Part shown: piece by piece, positions 16,259 to 24,425 of the stretch
Numbering within the stretch: the stretch's first letter is position 1
Layout: every line of letters begins with the position of its first letter
NCBI GenBank assembly: GCA_030454085.1
Contig: JAKDJD010000030.1
Location: forward strand, 1 to 27,741
DNA: 27,741 nucleotides
Reading direction: 5' to 3'
DNA from: Kocuria sp.
GTDB lineage: Bacteria; Actinomycetota; Actinomycetes; Actinomycetales; Micrococcaceae
Notes under the pieces: model-generated
Seen by the model: only the letters and a program-made list of their open reading frames with translations
Database searches by the model: none
Told to the model about the DNA's origin: nothing
Translations under genes and position numbers: made by a program

Positions 16259-17923
16259 TCAGGGGAGCATCCAGGAGAGCAGGTTCGATTGCAGGAACAC
16301 CAACGTGCAGATGATCACGAGCATGGCAAGGGACCACGGGATCACGCGCTTGAAGATCTCGGACTCCTTGCCCTCCATGTCCACGGCGGTCGCGGCGATC
16401 GCCAGGGATTGTGGGGAAATCATCTTGCCGACCACGCCTCCGCTCGTGTTGGCCGCCAGCATCAGATCCGGATTGAGCCCGGCGTTGGTTGCGGCCGTGT
16501 GCTGCAGGTTGGAGAACAACGCGTTGGCCGAAGTATCCGATCCGGTCACGGCGGTACCGAGCCAGCCGAGGGTAGGAGCCAGGAAGGCGAAGACGCCACC
16601 CAGGGATGCGAGGTATGTACCGATGGATACGGTCTGCCCCGAGAAGTTCATGACGTAGGCGAGGGCCAGGACCGACACGATGGTCAGGGCCGACCAGCGC
16701 ATCCTGTAGAAGCAGTGCCAGAGCTGGGCAACGGACTGACCGAAACCGAGCCTGTACCTGCCGTTCTCGTGGAAGATCATGTAGAGCACGGTCACGATCA
16801 GTCCGGCAATCAAAAGCATGGTGCCCGGGTTGGAGAGCCATTGGAAATTGAAGGTCGTGCCCGAAATGGGCTTGCCCGACGAGGTGACAATGTGGCCGGA
16901 CGTGACCGGCCAGGGGATCTTGATGTCCGTCTTCTTCAGTGCGAGGGGAACATCGATACCCGCTTTCCAGAGCTTCCCGACGGCGAACACGCCAACGACC
17001 ACGAGGTACGGCAAGAGGGCCATCCAGACCCGGACCGGACGCAGTCCCTCCGTGGCCCGAGGAGTCTCGATTCCGAAGCGCTCACGAAATGCTTCGGTTC
17101 CGCGGGGCTTCCACACCTTGAGGAACAGCACCGCGACCCCCAGGGAGACGAGGCAAGCGACGATATCGGTCAGCTCGTAGGAGAAATGGGTCGCCGACCA
17201 CCACTGGGCGATACCGAAGGAAAGTCCGATGACGAGAGCCGCGGGCCACGCGTCGCGGACGCCTTTGAAACCGTCGAGGAGGAAGAGCAGGACGAAGGGC
17301 ACGAACACGGCCACGAACGGAGCCTGATGCCCCACGATCGCCCCGATGTGGGCGGGGTCCTCGCCGGTCAGCGTTCCCGCGGTCGTAATCGGAATGGCCA
17401 GGGCCCCGAAGGCCACGGGAGCCGTGTTGGCGACCAGAACAGTCACGGCCGCGCGCAACGGCTTGACCCCGAGGGCGAGGATCATAGTCGCCGTGATGGC
17501 TACGGGCGCCCCGAAGCCGGCCAGGGCCTCGAGGAGACCTCCGAAGCAAAAGGCAATCAGAATCGCCTGGATGCGGATGTCACCTCCTCCGATGCGGTCG
17601 AAGGTCAGCCGCAAATCCTCGAATCTGCCCGACTCGACGGTGACCTGGTAGAACCACAGGGCCGTGACGATGATCCAGACGATGGGGAAGGCCCCATAGG
17701 CCAAGCCCTGTGTTCCGGACATCAGGGTGAGTCCCAGGGGCATCTTGAAGCCGATCACCGCGACGATGATCGACACCAGCAACGCGCTGAGCGCCGACGT
17801 GTGGGCCTTGGCTTTGACCCCGAGCAACATGATGAAGAACGTCAGCAGCGGAAGGATAGCGACGAGCGCCGAGAGCCCGACCGAGCCGCCGACGGCGGTG
17901 GTGGTGGCTGTGAATGTATCCAC
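16259..17923 (-). CDS. lldP: L-lactate permease
   Basis: The 554-residue integral membrane protein of the LctP family imports lactate (and often glycolate) with protons. The characteristic blocks are visible: the second-segment LYAYGAF-like region (GLAYGAFPIVWIIVTALWFYQ), the ESGRFEDLR loop, FGGLLEALAGFGAPVAI, NTAPVAFGALAIPI, and near the end the WLGTAVTGSDTSANALFSNLQ and ANTSGGVVGKMISPQS signatures. GTG 17923 follows AAGGAG by five bases. It is divergent from lutABC and upstream of the GntR regulator. The protein looks complete. Confidence 0.96.
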   Translation of the reverse strand: MDTFTATTTAVGGSVGLSALVAILPLLTFFIMLLGVKAKAHTSALSALLVSIIVAVIGFKMPLGLTLMSGTQGLAYGAFPIVWIIVTALWFYQVTVESGRFEDLRLTFDRIGGGDIRIQAILIAFCFGGLLEALAGFGAPVAITATMILALGVKPLRAAVTVLVANTAPVAFGALAIPITTAGTLTGEDPAHIGAIVGHQAPFVAVFVPFVLLFLLDGFKGVRDAWPAALVIGLSFGIAQWWSATHFSYELTDIVACLVSLGVAVLFLKVWKPRGTEAFRERFGIETPRATEGLRPVRVWMALLPYLVVVGVFAVGKLWKAGIDVPLALKKTDIKIPWPVTSGHIVTSSGKPISGTTFNFQWLSNPGTMLLIAGLIVTVLYMIFHENGRYRLGFGQSVAQLWHCFYRMRWSALTIVSVLALAYVMNFSGQTVSIGTYLASLGGVFAFLAPTLGWLGTAVTGSDTSANALFSNLQHTAATNAGLNPDLMLAANTSGGVVGKMISPQSLAIAATAVDMEGKESEIFKRVIPWSLAMLVIICTLVFLQSNLLSWMLP

Positions 17924-18041
17924 GCGGTCTCCTTGTGATGGGTTGACGCGCGTCCTGGAACGAGCATCAACGCTGATGCAATGAGTGAGGTGACCACGTC
18001 TGTGAGACTTATTCTGGTGCTATGTGTCCCGCATTACAGTG

Positions 18042-18052
18042 TGGTCAGACCA
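18042..18052. promoter_or_regulatory. Probable operator for the FCD-type GntR regulator
   Basis: TGGTCAGACCA is a perfect palindrome and fits TNGTNNNACNA, the binding pattern known for lactate regulators and relatives in the FadR subfamily. It sits over the predicted transcription start of the permease gene, where a bound repressor would block polymerase. Confidence 0.7.
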
Positions 18053-18054
18053 GT

Positions 18055-18082
18055 ACCATACCGATGGGCGAGAGGAAATCAA
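18055..18082 (-). promoter_or_regulatory. Candidate lactate permease promoter
   Basis: On the minus strand TTGATT (18082-18077) and TATGGT (18060-18055) lie 16 bases apart. Transcription would start near 18048, within the operator, giving a leader of about 125 bases. Confidence 0.55.
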
Positions 18083-18339
18083 AACAGGGTGCGAGGGTGG
18101 TTGGACGCGGCCATGGCGCGGCACACAACAAGATGGTTTTTAGGTAAGGAAAAGATGCGCTAATTCGGCCGTGTTGCCTGAAATTACGCGCCGGACACTC
18201 ATAAACTGCCTCGATCGGGGTGAGTTAGGGGCTCCTTATTGGAGGTGGTTAATAAATTGTCACTAAGGTGGGAACGACTGGTGGGCATCCTCCCGCCCCA
18301 CTCCGGGAGCGGGCCCGCACTAATCGGAATGGAGACGCC

Positions 18340-19143
18340 ATGCGGATCGCACTTTTCTCAACGTGCATCGTCGACGCGATGTACCCGCGGGTCGCTCGAG
18401 CGACCGTGGACATCCTGGAACGCCTCGGTCACGACGTTGTTTTCCCACCCGGTCAGACGTGTTGTTCCCAAATGCACGTCAACAGCGGGTACTTCGATGA
18501 TGCGTATTCGATCGTCAAGAACCACGTGGATGCGTTCTCAGACTGGGACTACGACGTCGCCGTGGCCCCCTCCGCTTCTTGCGTCGTCTCCCTCGGGCAC
18601 CAGCAGCCCATGATTGCGCGACACGCGGGCGACGAAGGAACCGCAATCGCGGCCGAGGACGTTGCGGGCAGGACCTTCGAACTGTCGAAACTTCTGATCG
18701 ACGTCCTGGGCATCACCGATGCGGCCGAGCAGCTCGGCTCGTATTTCCCCCACAAAGTCACATTCCATTCGAGCTGTCACGGCATGAGGATCATGCAGTT
18801 GGGCAGCCGCCAGTCCGATTTGGTGCGAACCGTTGAGGGCCTCGAATTCGCCGAGCTGCCCGACCTTGACCAGTGCTGTGGTTTCGGCGGCACCTTCTCA
18901 TTCAAGAATGCTGACACCTCGGGGGCCATGACCGCCGACAAGGTCAAGAACATCGAATCGACCGGCGCGGAGATGTGCGCCGGGGGAGACGTCTCCTGCC
19001 TGATGAACATTGGCGGTGCCCTCTCGCGCAAGGGTTCGGACGTGACGACCCTGCACTTCGCCGAGATCCTCGCCAGCACCAAAGACAATCCGCTCGAAGT
19101 CTCCGGACCGGTGGCCCTGACCACCACCACGGGAGGGAAATAA
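18340..19143 (+). CDS. lutA: Lactate utilization protein A, (Fe-S)-binding subunit
   Basis: LutA is one of three subunits of the iron-sulfur L-lactate oxidising complex that yields pyruvate. The 267-residue protein has two cysteine-rich CCG-type modules. The first has Cys9 in LFSTCIVD, the Cys41-Cys42 pair in GQTCCSQ and Cys81. The second has SSCHG and LDQCCGFGGTFS, followed by a C-terminal Cys. These modules bind an Fe-S cofactor and resemble the heterodisulfide reductase HdrB domain. ATG 18340 follows GGAG by five bases. lutB begins two bases after the stop, so the three lut genes form an operon. Confidence 0.94.
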   Translation: MRIALFSTCIVDAMYPRVARATVDILERLGHDVVFPPGQTCCSQMHVNSGYFDDAYSIVKNHVDAFSDWDYDVAVAPSASCVVSLGHQQPMIARHAGDEGTAIAAEDVAGRTFELSKLLIDVLGITDAAEQLGSYFPHKVTFHSSCHGMRIMQLGSRQSDLVRTVEGLEFAELPDLDQCCGFGGTFSFKNADTSGAMTADKVKNIESTGAEMCAGGDVSCLMNIGGALSRKGSDVTTLHFAEILASTKDNPLEVSGPVALTTTTGGK

Positions 19144-19145
19144 GC

Positions 19146-20906
19146 ATGACCGTCACACAGTTGGGGATGCCCAAGGTCTTTCACGGTACCGGCAATATCG
19201 CCGCCGAGGAGTCGTTCACGTCCTTCGCCGGGCGAGAGCTCAAGAACGAACAGTTGCGTGCGAACCTTGGTTTCGCCACGCACACGATCCGCGACAAGCG
19301 TGCACAGGTCGTCGGGGAATTGCCGGATTGGGAGCTCCTCCGCACCGCCGGATCCGAGATCAAACAGGACGTCATGGCACGCCTGCCCGAATTGCTCGAA
19401 CAGTTCGAGAAGAACTTCACCGAGCGCGGAGGGAAGGTCCACTGGGCGCGCGACGCCGATGAAGCGAACCAGATCGCTCTGGACATCATCCGCGAACAGC
19501 AGGCCGAAGAAGTCATCAAGATCAAGTCGATGGCGACCCAGGAAACCGGCCTCAACGAGTACCTCGAGGAAAACGGCGTCTCGGCCGTGGAGACCGACCT
19601 TGCGGAGGAGATCGTGCAGTTGGGCGAGGACAAGCCCTCGCACATTCTGGTGCCCGCAATTCACCGCAATCGCTCGGAGATCCGCGACATCTTCCTGAAG
19701 AAGATGCCGCACATCGACAAGGACATTTCGGACAACCCCGCCGAGCTCGCCGAGGCGTCGCGGCACCACCTGCGCGAGAAGTTCTTCCGGAACAAGGTCG
19801 CGATTTCGGGGGCCAACTTCGGCGTCGCCGATTCGGGCACGCTCAGCATCGTCGAATCCGAGGGCAACGGCCGGATGTGCCTGACCCTCCCGGATACCCT
19901 CATCTCCTTCATGGGAATCGAGAAATTGGTGCCGACGTTCCAGGATCTGGAGGTCTTCCTGCAGTTGTTGCCGCGGTCCTCGACCGGAGAGCGGATGAAC
20001 CCGTACACCTCGATGTGGTCGGGCGTGACGCCGGGAGACGGGCCCCAGAACCTGCACGTGATCCTCATGGACAATGGGCGCACCGCCGCTCTCGCGGACC
20101 AGGTGGGCCGCCAGGCACTGCACTGTATTCGTTGCTCGGCATGCATGAACGTGTGCCCCGTCTACGAGCGGGCCGGCGGCCACGCCTACGGATCGGTCTA
20201 CCCGGGACCGATCGGCGCGATTCTCTCGCCGCTGCTCACGGGCGTGGAGGCCGAAGAGAACAACTCTCTGCCCTATGCGTCGTCGTTGTGCGGGGCGTGC
20301 TACGAGGCCTGCCCGGTGAAGATCAACATCCCGGACGTCCTGGTTCACCTGCGCGGCAAGGATGTGGACGCCAAACACGGCAAGGGTGACGAGGGAACCA
20401 AGCGCCAGGCCCCGGACCAGATGGACGCGATCATGGGTGGTGCCAAAGCGATGTTCTCCAATTCGACATTGCTCAGCATCGCCGAGCGGGGTCTGCCCGC
20501 GGGGGGTCTCGCGGCAGGCCGGGATCACAAGATCAGTTGGTTGCCGGGCCTGATCGGGGGATGGACCAAATACCGGGACATCCCGGAGCCTCCGAAACAA
20601 GCTTTTCGGCACTGGTGGAAGAAGAACAAGAAGAACGGCCCCAAGCAAAGGGCCGTTTCCGACCGGGTCGACGTCGAGGCCTTGATCGCCAAGAACTCCG
20701 GTTTGGCCGAAGAGCTCCATCGTCGGCATGCGGGCGAGGCCCAGGAAGAGCGTGAGGGGGCCCAGGAGCAGGCCGCTGAGCTCAAGAAGGAGCAGCGCCG
20801 AGAGCCCGATATGGTTCGGCGCGAAGAGGACCTGCTCAAGGGGCAGGACGGTTCCTCCCAAGGCACCACCGGCGAGGGGACCTCGTCCCAGGAGGGGAAC
20901 GACTGA
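19146..20906 (+). CDS. lutB: Lactate utilization protein B, LUD domain plus 4Fe-4S ferredoxin
   Basis: LutB carries the N-terminal LUD domain (about residues 60-300, with SGANFGVADSGTLSIVESEGN split here by the family motif) and a ferredoxin-like region. The Cys clusters are 327/330/333/337 (CIRCSACMNVCP) and 382/385/389 (CGACYEACP), for two Fe-S clusters. It probably passes electrons from lactate to the respiratory chain. The 586 residues exceed the usual size of about 475: after the typical FRHWWKKNKK end (about residue 497) there is a Glu/Gln/Arg-rich tail of nearly 90 residues, likely disordered or coiled coil. GGGAGG lies upstream of the ATG. lutC starts two bases after the stop. Confidence 0.95.
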   Translation: MTVTQLGMPKVFHGTGNIAAEESFTSFAGRELKNEQLRANLGFATHTIRDKRAQVVGELPDWELLRTAGSEIKQDVMARLPELLEQFEKNFTERGGKVHWARDADEANQIALDIIREQQAEEVIKIKSMATQETGLNEYLEENGVSAVETDLAEEIVQLGEDKPSHILVPAIHRNRSEIRDIFLKKMPHIDKDISDNPAELAEASRHHLREKFFRNKVAISGANFGVADSGTLSIVESEGNGRMCLTLPDTLISFMGIEKLVPTFQDLEVFLQLLPRSSTGERMNPYTSMWSGVTPGDGPQNLHVILMDNGRTAALADQVGRQALHCIRCSACMNVCPVYERAGGHAYGSVYPGPIGAILSPLLTGVEAEENNSLPYASSLCGACYEACPVKINIPDVLVHLRGKDVDAKHGKGDEGTKRQAPDQMDAIMGGAKAMFSNSTLLSIAERGLPAGGLAAGRDHKISWLPGLIGGWTKYRDIPEPPKQAFRHWWKKNKKNGPKQRAVSDRVDVEALIAKNSGLAEELHRRHAGEAQEEREGAQEQAAELKKEQRREPDMVRREEDLLKGQDGSSQGTTGEGTSSQEGND

Positions 20907-20908
20907 CC

Positions 20909-21553
20909 ATGTCAGAAGCAAAGGCAGAGATACTCAGACGAGTCAGGGCCTCCCTGGCCGACAGCCCGGAAGCTCCTGAGGTCACGCGCGCGTACAGGAC
21001 GGAATCGGAGAAATCGGCGCAGGACGTGCGGGCCATGTTGGTCGATCGATTGCTCGACTACAAGGCGAACGTCTACGAGGAGACCACGGACAGTGTGGCC
21101 GAGCGCATCGAGAAACTTCTCGGCAAGTCCGCCCGGTACGTGATTCCCAAGGGTCTGAACCTCGACTGGTTGCCCGAGGACAGCGCTGCGCGGCGTCACC
21201 TGGTGGATTCGGGCAATGGTCAGAGAGCGGGGTCCTTGACCGACCGCGAACTGGACGCCGTCGACGCCGTCGTCACCTCGTCGACTGTGTCCTGCGCCGA
21301 GACCGGAACGATCTTCCTCAACGCGTCCGACGAAGAGGGGCGACGGGCGATCACCCTGGTCCCGGATCATCACATCTGCATCGTTCCGGCGGAGTCGATC
21401 GTGGAATTGATTCCCGAATCGGTGCGGCGCGTGGATCCCGAGCGCCCGATCACGATGATCTCCGGGCCGTCGGCAACCTCGGATATTGAGCTCCAGCGCG
21501 TCGAAGGGGTTCACGGGCCCAGGACCCTGGACGTGATCATTCTCGATCGATAG
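20909..21553 (+). CDS. lutC: Lactate utilization protein C, LUD domain
   Basis: LutC is the third subunit of the lactate oxidation complex (YkgG/LutC family). The 214-residue protein begins with the typical short helical segment (EILRRVRASL). It then carries the LUD domain: VVTSSTVSCAETGTI, a LVPDHHICIVPAESIV segment, and the diagnostic C-terminal SGPSATSDIELQRVEGVHGP block. No cysteine cluster is expected, and none is visible. It ends the lutABC operon and is followed by a strong hairpin. Confidence 0.95.
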   Translation: MSEAKAEILRRVRASLADSPEAPEVTRAYRTESEKSAQDVRAMLVDRLLDYKANVYEETTDSVAERIEKLLGKSARYVIPKGLNLDWLPEDSAARRHLVDSGNGQRAGSLTDRELDAVDAVVTSSTVSCAETGTIFLNASDEEGRRAITLVPDHHICIVPAESIVELIPESVRRVDPERPITMISGPSATSDIELQRVEGVHGPRTLDVIILDR

Positions 21554-21590
21554 GTCAGGCGCGGGTACGTCTCCCCTGAAAAGATAGAGC

Positions 21591-21640
21591 ACCGCCCCCG
21601 GTTCCCGGCAGCTCAGCAGCTGCGGCGAGTCGGGGGCGGT
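21591..21640 (+). terminator. lutABC transcription terminator (branched hairpin)
   Basis: ACCGCCCCCG (21591-21600) pairs perfectly with CGGGGGCGGT (21631-21640). Inside it, GCAGCT/AGCTGC (21608-21623) forms a second stem. The structure lies 38 bases after the lutC stop and is followed by TTCTTG on the plus strand. On the opposite strand it is followed by CTATCTTTTC, so it could work in both directions. Confidence 0.65.
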
Positions 21641-21763
21641 TCTTGCCCACATTGCCTCCACAGGCCCTCAGAAATTGGCGATCGGTGCAACGCAGACACA
21701 GGAAGCGGTTATATCAGCGTGATCTAGAGGCCGGATTCCCGGAATCGTGCAAATTTTTTGTCC

Positions 21764-23047
21764 ATGAGGTCGAAAAAGGTGAAGTCTCGCGGTCGAATTG
21801 TCCGGGGATCGGTCTGGTCCGTGGTCGTTGCTCTGGCCCTTGTGGTGCCGGCGTGCCTAGGGCTTCTCATCGGCCCAGATGGAGAGTGGCCCGGGAAACG
21901 GATCCGCACATGGATCCAGGGTGGTGCGGGACATGTCATCCTCTCGGAGGAATCGGCCGGATACTTGGCTGCCCTGTCCGTCAAAAACCAGGGTGCCCAG
22001 GATGCATACGACAGAGAATCCTTCGGACGAGCCTGGTCGGATGAGGACCGGAACGGTTGCGACACGCGAAATGACATTCTGGCCAGGGACCTGGCCAGAG
22101 CGACTTTTCGCGATCGTGGGCTGTGCGTTGTCGCGAAAGGCACGCTTGAGGATCCCTACACGGGTCAGTCGATCGAATTCGTCGCAGGGAAAGAATCGCG
22201 AAAAGTCCAGATCGATCACGTGGTGGCCCTCTCGAATGCCTGGGCCTCCGGGGCATCGGAGTGGACGGACGAGAAGCGACGGACTTTCGCCAACGACCCC
22301 GACAATCTCCTGGCCGTGGACGGCCGCGCGAATCAGGACAAGGGCGGGAGCGATGCCTCTCGCTGGCTTCCGCCCCGTCGAGAATTTCACTGCTCGTATG
22401 TGATGCGGCAGCTCAAGATCAAGGCGCGGTACAGCCTGAGCGTAACGCCCGAGGAGAAAGAAGCGATTCTCAAGGTCTTGGGGGAATGCCCCGAGTACCG
22501 GCTCTCAGCCTTCGTCCTCACCGAGCATGATCACGCATTGTCTCGCAAAGTCCTGGATCCAGCCGTCCGCCCTGCGTCGTACGAGGCTCAGCGTCATCGG
22601 AGGAACATCCCCGCTCAGCGGATGCACGGAAAACTCGTTCGGGTCCAGACCTCGGATCATGTCGGCGTCCGTCGGGACGATGCTGAACCGCGGATGTTTC
22701 CGCAGCAACAACAGCATTCCGCCCAGATCCGTGTACGTGAGGGACGGGTCGAATCGGATGCCGGCATTGCGGAGAGGGGCGCGTTCGACTTCCGTTCTCA
22801 GGTCCCAGTACGGAGGTCCCTCCACCACAGTGAAACCGGTCAGGTCCTGCGGGCGGACGGTGCGGATCTCGGGGAAATGCGCGGCATCGCAGACGATCGA
22901 CAAACGCTCGGTAAGAATCACTTCCTCGCTGAGATCGGGGTGGGTCGAGCGGACCCTGGAAAGCCCCGCGTCGATGGTGCGGGTTATCAGCGCTCTGTCG
23001 ATATCGAGCGAAGCGGTGTGACGCACTCCGACTTCGAAGTCGCGTGA
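21764..23047 (+). CDS. Membrane-anchored or secreted HNH endonuclease-family protein, frame extended
   Basis: After a basic N terminus and one hydrophobic segment (about 15-37, with a possible but poor lipobox VPAC at Cys31), the protein matches the HNH family of GmrSD-C/DUF1524 type. IDHVVALSNAW carries Asp-His (151-152), NDPDNLLAV carries the central Asn, and ANQDKGGSD then W-L-P-P completes the site by about residue 205. It probably acts outside the cytoplasm on DNA. The family-like region ends near residue 245 (about 22500), at the end of the convergent lysR gene. Beyond that the frame stays open for another 180 residues antisense to lysR and looks like shadow sequence. ATG 21764 was chosen although no clear ribosome binding site precedes it; TTG 21758 is in frame. 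Confidence 0.65.
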   Translation: MRSKKVKSRGRIVRGSVWSVVVALALVVPACLGLLIGPDGEWPGKRIRTWIQGGAGHVILSEESAGYLAALSVKNQGAQDAYDRESFGRAWSDEDRNGCDTRNDILARDLARATFRDRGLCVVAKGTLEDPYTGQSIEFVAGKESRKVQIDHVVALSNAWASGASEWTDEKRRTFANDPDNLLAVDGRANQDKGGSDASRWLPPRREFHCSYVMRQLKIKARYSLSVTPEEKEAILKVLGECPEYRLSAFVLTEHDHALSRKVLDPAVRPASYEAQRHRRNIPAQRMHGKLVRVQTSDHVGVRRDDAEPRMFPQQQQHSAQIRVREGRVESDAGIAERGAFDFRSQVPVRRSLHHSETGQVLRADGADLGEMRGIADDRQTLGKNHFLAEIGVGRADPGKPRVDGAGYQRSVDIERSGVTHSDFEVA

Positions 23048-23389
23048 TGTTCTGTCCATCAGCTCCCCGAGCCGTTTCCGCTGGGGCATGCCCAGGAGGT
23101 CGGGTATTCCAAGACTCACGTGCACACGCCGATCCGTGCCCTGCGCGGTTTCGGGAACGCGATCCATGTCCGCGACGATACGTGCGGCCAAGGGCAACAA
23201 TCGCTCTCCCTCGGGGGTGAGGCTGGTGTGGCGTGTGTTGCGTTCGAACAGGCTGCTTCCCAGCTCGGCTTCCAGCTCACGGATTCGCTGGGACAACGGA
23301 GGCACCGAGATGTAGAGAGAACGGGCCGCTCGGGTGAAATTCAGCTCGCGAGCGACGGCCAAGAAATAGCGCAAATGTTTGACGTCCAC
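22505..23389 (-). CDS. LysR-family transcriptional regulator
   Basis: This 294-residue protein has the canonical LysR N terminus (VKHLRYFLAVARELNFTRAARSL, then SVPPLSQRIRELEAELGSSLFER) with winged helix-turn-helix in residues 1-60 and an effector-binding domain from about 90. GTG 23389 gives the usual family start and lies about 12 bases after a predicted transcription start. The in-frame TTG at 23425 would lie upstream of that point. It is divergent from the dehydrogenase/CoA-transferase/propeller operon and is the obvious candidate to control it in response to a pathway metabolite (inference). Its 3' half is overlapped antisense by the nuclease frame. Confidence 0.9.
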   Translation of the reverse strand: MDVKHLRYFLAVARELNFTRAARSLYISVPPLSQRIRELEAELGSSLFERNTRHTSLTPEGERLLPLAARIVADMDRVPETAQGTDRRVHVSLGIPDLLGMPQRKRLGELMDRTSRDFEVGVRHTASLDIDRALITRTIDAGLSRVRSTHPDLSEEVILTERLSIVCDAAHFPEIRTVRPQDLTGFTVVEGPPYWDLRTEVERAPLRNAGIRFDPSLTYTDLGGMLLLLRKHPRFSIVPTDADMIRGLDPNEFSVHPLSGDVPPMTLSLVRRRADGWIQDFARQCVIMLGEDEG

Positions 23390-23407
23390 ATCATTGTTAT
23401 CGCATTG

Positions 23408-23435
23408 ATCATAATCGAACCGCAAACTTGGTCAT
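23408..23435 (-). promoter_or_regulatory. Candidate lysR promoter
   Basis: On the minus strand ATGACC (23435-23430) and TATGAT (23413-23408) are 16 bases apart. Transcription would start near 23401, so the GTG at 23389 would have a very short leader. LysR autoregulation and activation of the divergent operon would be expected from this gap, but no clear T-N11-A box was singled out. Confidence 0.45.
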
Positions 23436-23555
23436 TCCCTCCCACACGCCGGCGGCCTAGATTCAGTACCGGAAGCGAGAGGAAACGCAGTGCCCGCCCC
23501 CTATGACGGACCCGGTCGGCGCCTCTGCTCCCATCGCTGGAAGGAGCGCAAAGAA

Positions 23556-24425
23556 TTGTCAATTGTCACGATTATCGGGGCCGGGGTTATCGGCCAGTCC
23601 TGGGCACGCTTGTTCTCGGACGCCGGCTGGGAAGTGCGGGTCACCGATCCGCGACCCGACCTGGAAGAGGTCCTGACCGGAATCCACGCGACAGCTGAGC
23701 CGGATCTGGCCCGTGCGTTGGAGGGCGCTGACTTCGTTCAAGAGAATGGACCCGAGCGGATCGAGGTCAAGAAAGAGCTCTTCGGAGCGGCCGCCGAGCA
23801 TGCGGCGCCGCACGCGATTCTCGCATCGTCCTCATCTTCTCTCTTGCCCTCGGCCATGAGTGAGGGCAATCCGGCCGCCGAACGAATCCTTATCGGACAT
23901 CCTTTCAACCCGCCGCAGCTCATGCCTCTGGTCGAGGTCGTCCCCTCGGCGAGCACATCCGCGGAATCGGTCCAACGAGCCGTCGAGGTATACAGCGAAC
24001 TCGGACGCCAACCCGTGCGTCTCAAACGGGAAATTCGTGGATTCGTCGGGAACCGGCTGCAGAAGGCCTTCAACGACGAGGCAGCCTACCTGGTCCAGGA
24101 GGACATCATCGCTCCCGACGAGCTGGACACCCTGGTACGAAATTCACTCGGTTTGAGGTGGTCGACCATCGGGCCGTTCGAATCCCGTCATCTTGGCGGC
24201 GGACCGGGAGGCATCCGACATCTGGACGCGCACGTCGGAGCCCAGATGGATTTCAGCGGCGGACATCCGGACCCGACGCGCAAAGACGAACTACACGAAG
24301 CCGTCGAAGATGCCTACGGGGTCGGTGAGGCCGCGTACGCCCAATTGGCGGAAAGGCGGGACCGCCGGACCAGAGCCGTGCTGGACGCACTGACCAAGGC
24401 GGACAACGAGAAGGAGACCCGATGA
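23556..24425 (+). CDS. Short NAD-dependent 3-hydroxyacyl-CoA / lambda-crystallin-type dehydrogenase
   Basis: The 289-residue protein belongs to the 3-hydroxyacyl-CoA dehydrogenase superfamily and is closest in motif to the lambda-crystallin (L-gulonate 3-dehydrogenase) branch. The NAD loop GAGVIG is at 8-13 with Asp31 ending strand 2, which favours NAD. The catalytic set is Ser94 (SSSSSLLPS), His115 (GHPFNPP), Glu127 (VEVVP) and Asn166 (GFVGNRLQ). The IGPFESRHLGG block in the C-terminal domain matches that branch. The helical hairpin that normally follows strand 2 appears shortened by some 20-30 residues. TTG 23556 follows AAGGAG by nine bases; GTG 23490 adds 22 unusual residues but also has a binding site. 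First gene of the operon; its stop overlaps the next ATG. Confidence 0.82.
   Translation: MSIVTIIGAGVIGQSWARLFSDAGWEVRVTDPRPDLEEVLTGIHATAEPDLARALEGADFVQENGPERIEVKKELFGAAAEHAAPHAILASSSSSLLPSAMSEGNPAAERILIGHPFNPPQLMPLVEVVPSASTSAESVQRAVEVYSELGRQPVRLKREIRGFVGNRLQKAFNDEAAYLVQEDIIAPDELDTLVRNSLGLRWSTIGPFESRHLGGGPGGIRHLDAHVGAQMDFSGGHPDPTRKDELHEAVEDAYGVGEAAYAQLAERRDRRTRAVLDALTKADNEKETR

Larger units (their letters stand above)
17924..18339. promoter_or_regulatory. Divergent lactate permease / lutABC control region
   Basis: The 416-base gap has no gene and is more AT-rich than its surroundings. It contains the permease promoter and operator listed separately. In the permease leader there is a GCATCA-ACGC-TGATGC hairpin (17964-17979). 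On the lutA side TAAACT (18202-18207) and TAAGGT (18264-18269) are possible -10 boxes without good -35 partners. A CTCCCG/CGGGAG stem lies 15-40 bases before the lutA ribosome binding site and could influence translation. A second regulator site on the lutA side was not found. Confidence 0.5.

Noticed and set aside
16289..17938. A 549-codon plus-strand frame opposite the lactate permease
   Set aside because: The translation is a strongly hydrophilic Glu/Gly/Arg/His mix, as expected from the antisense of a hydrophobic membrane protein gene.
18777..20921. A 714-codon minus-strand frame opposite lutA and lutB
   Set aside because: Antisense shadow of the lut operon; it has no start signal and no recognisable domain.
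21554..21763. Possible small gene between lutC and the nuclease
   Set aside because: The gap is occupied by the branched terminator, and the remaining frames are short with no binding site.
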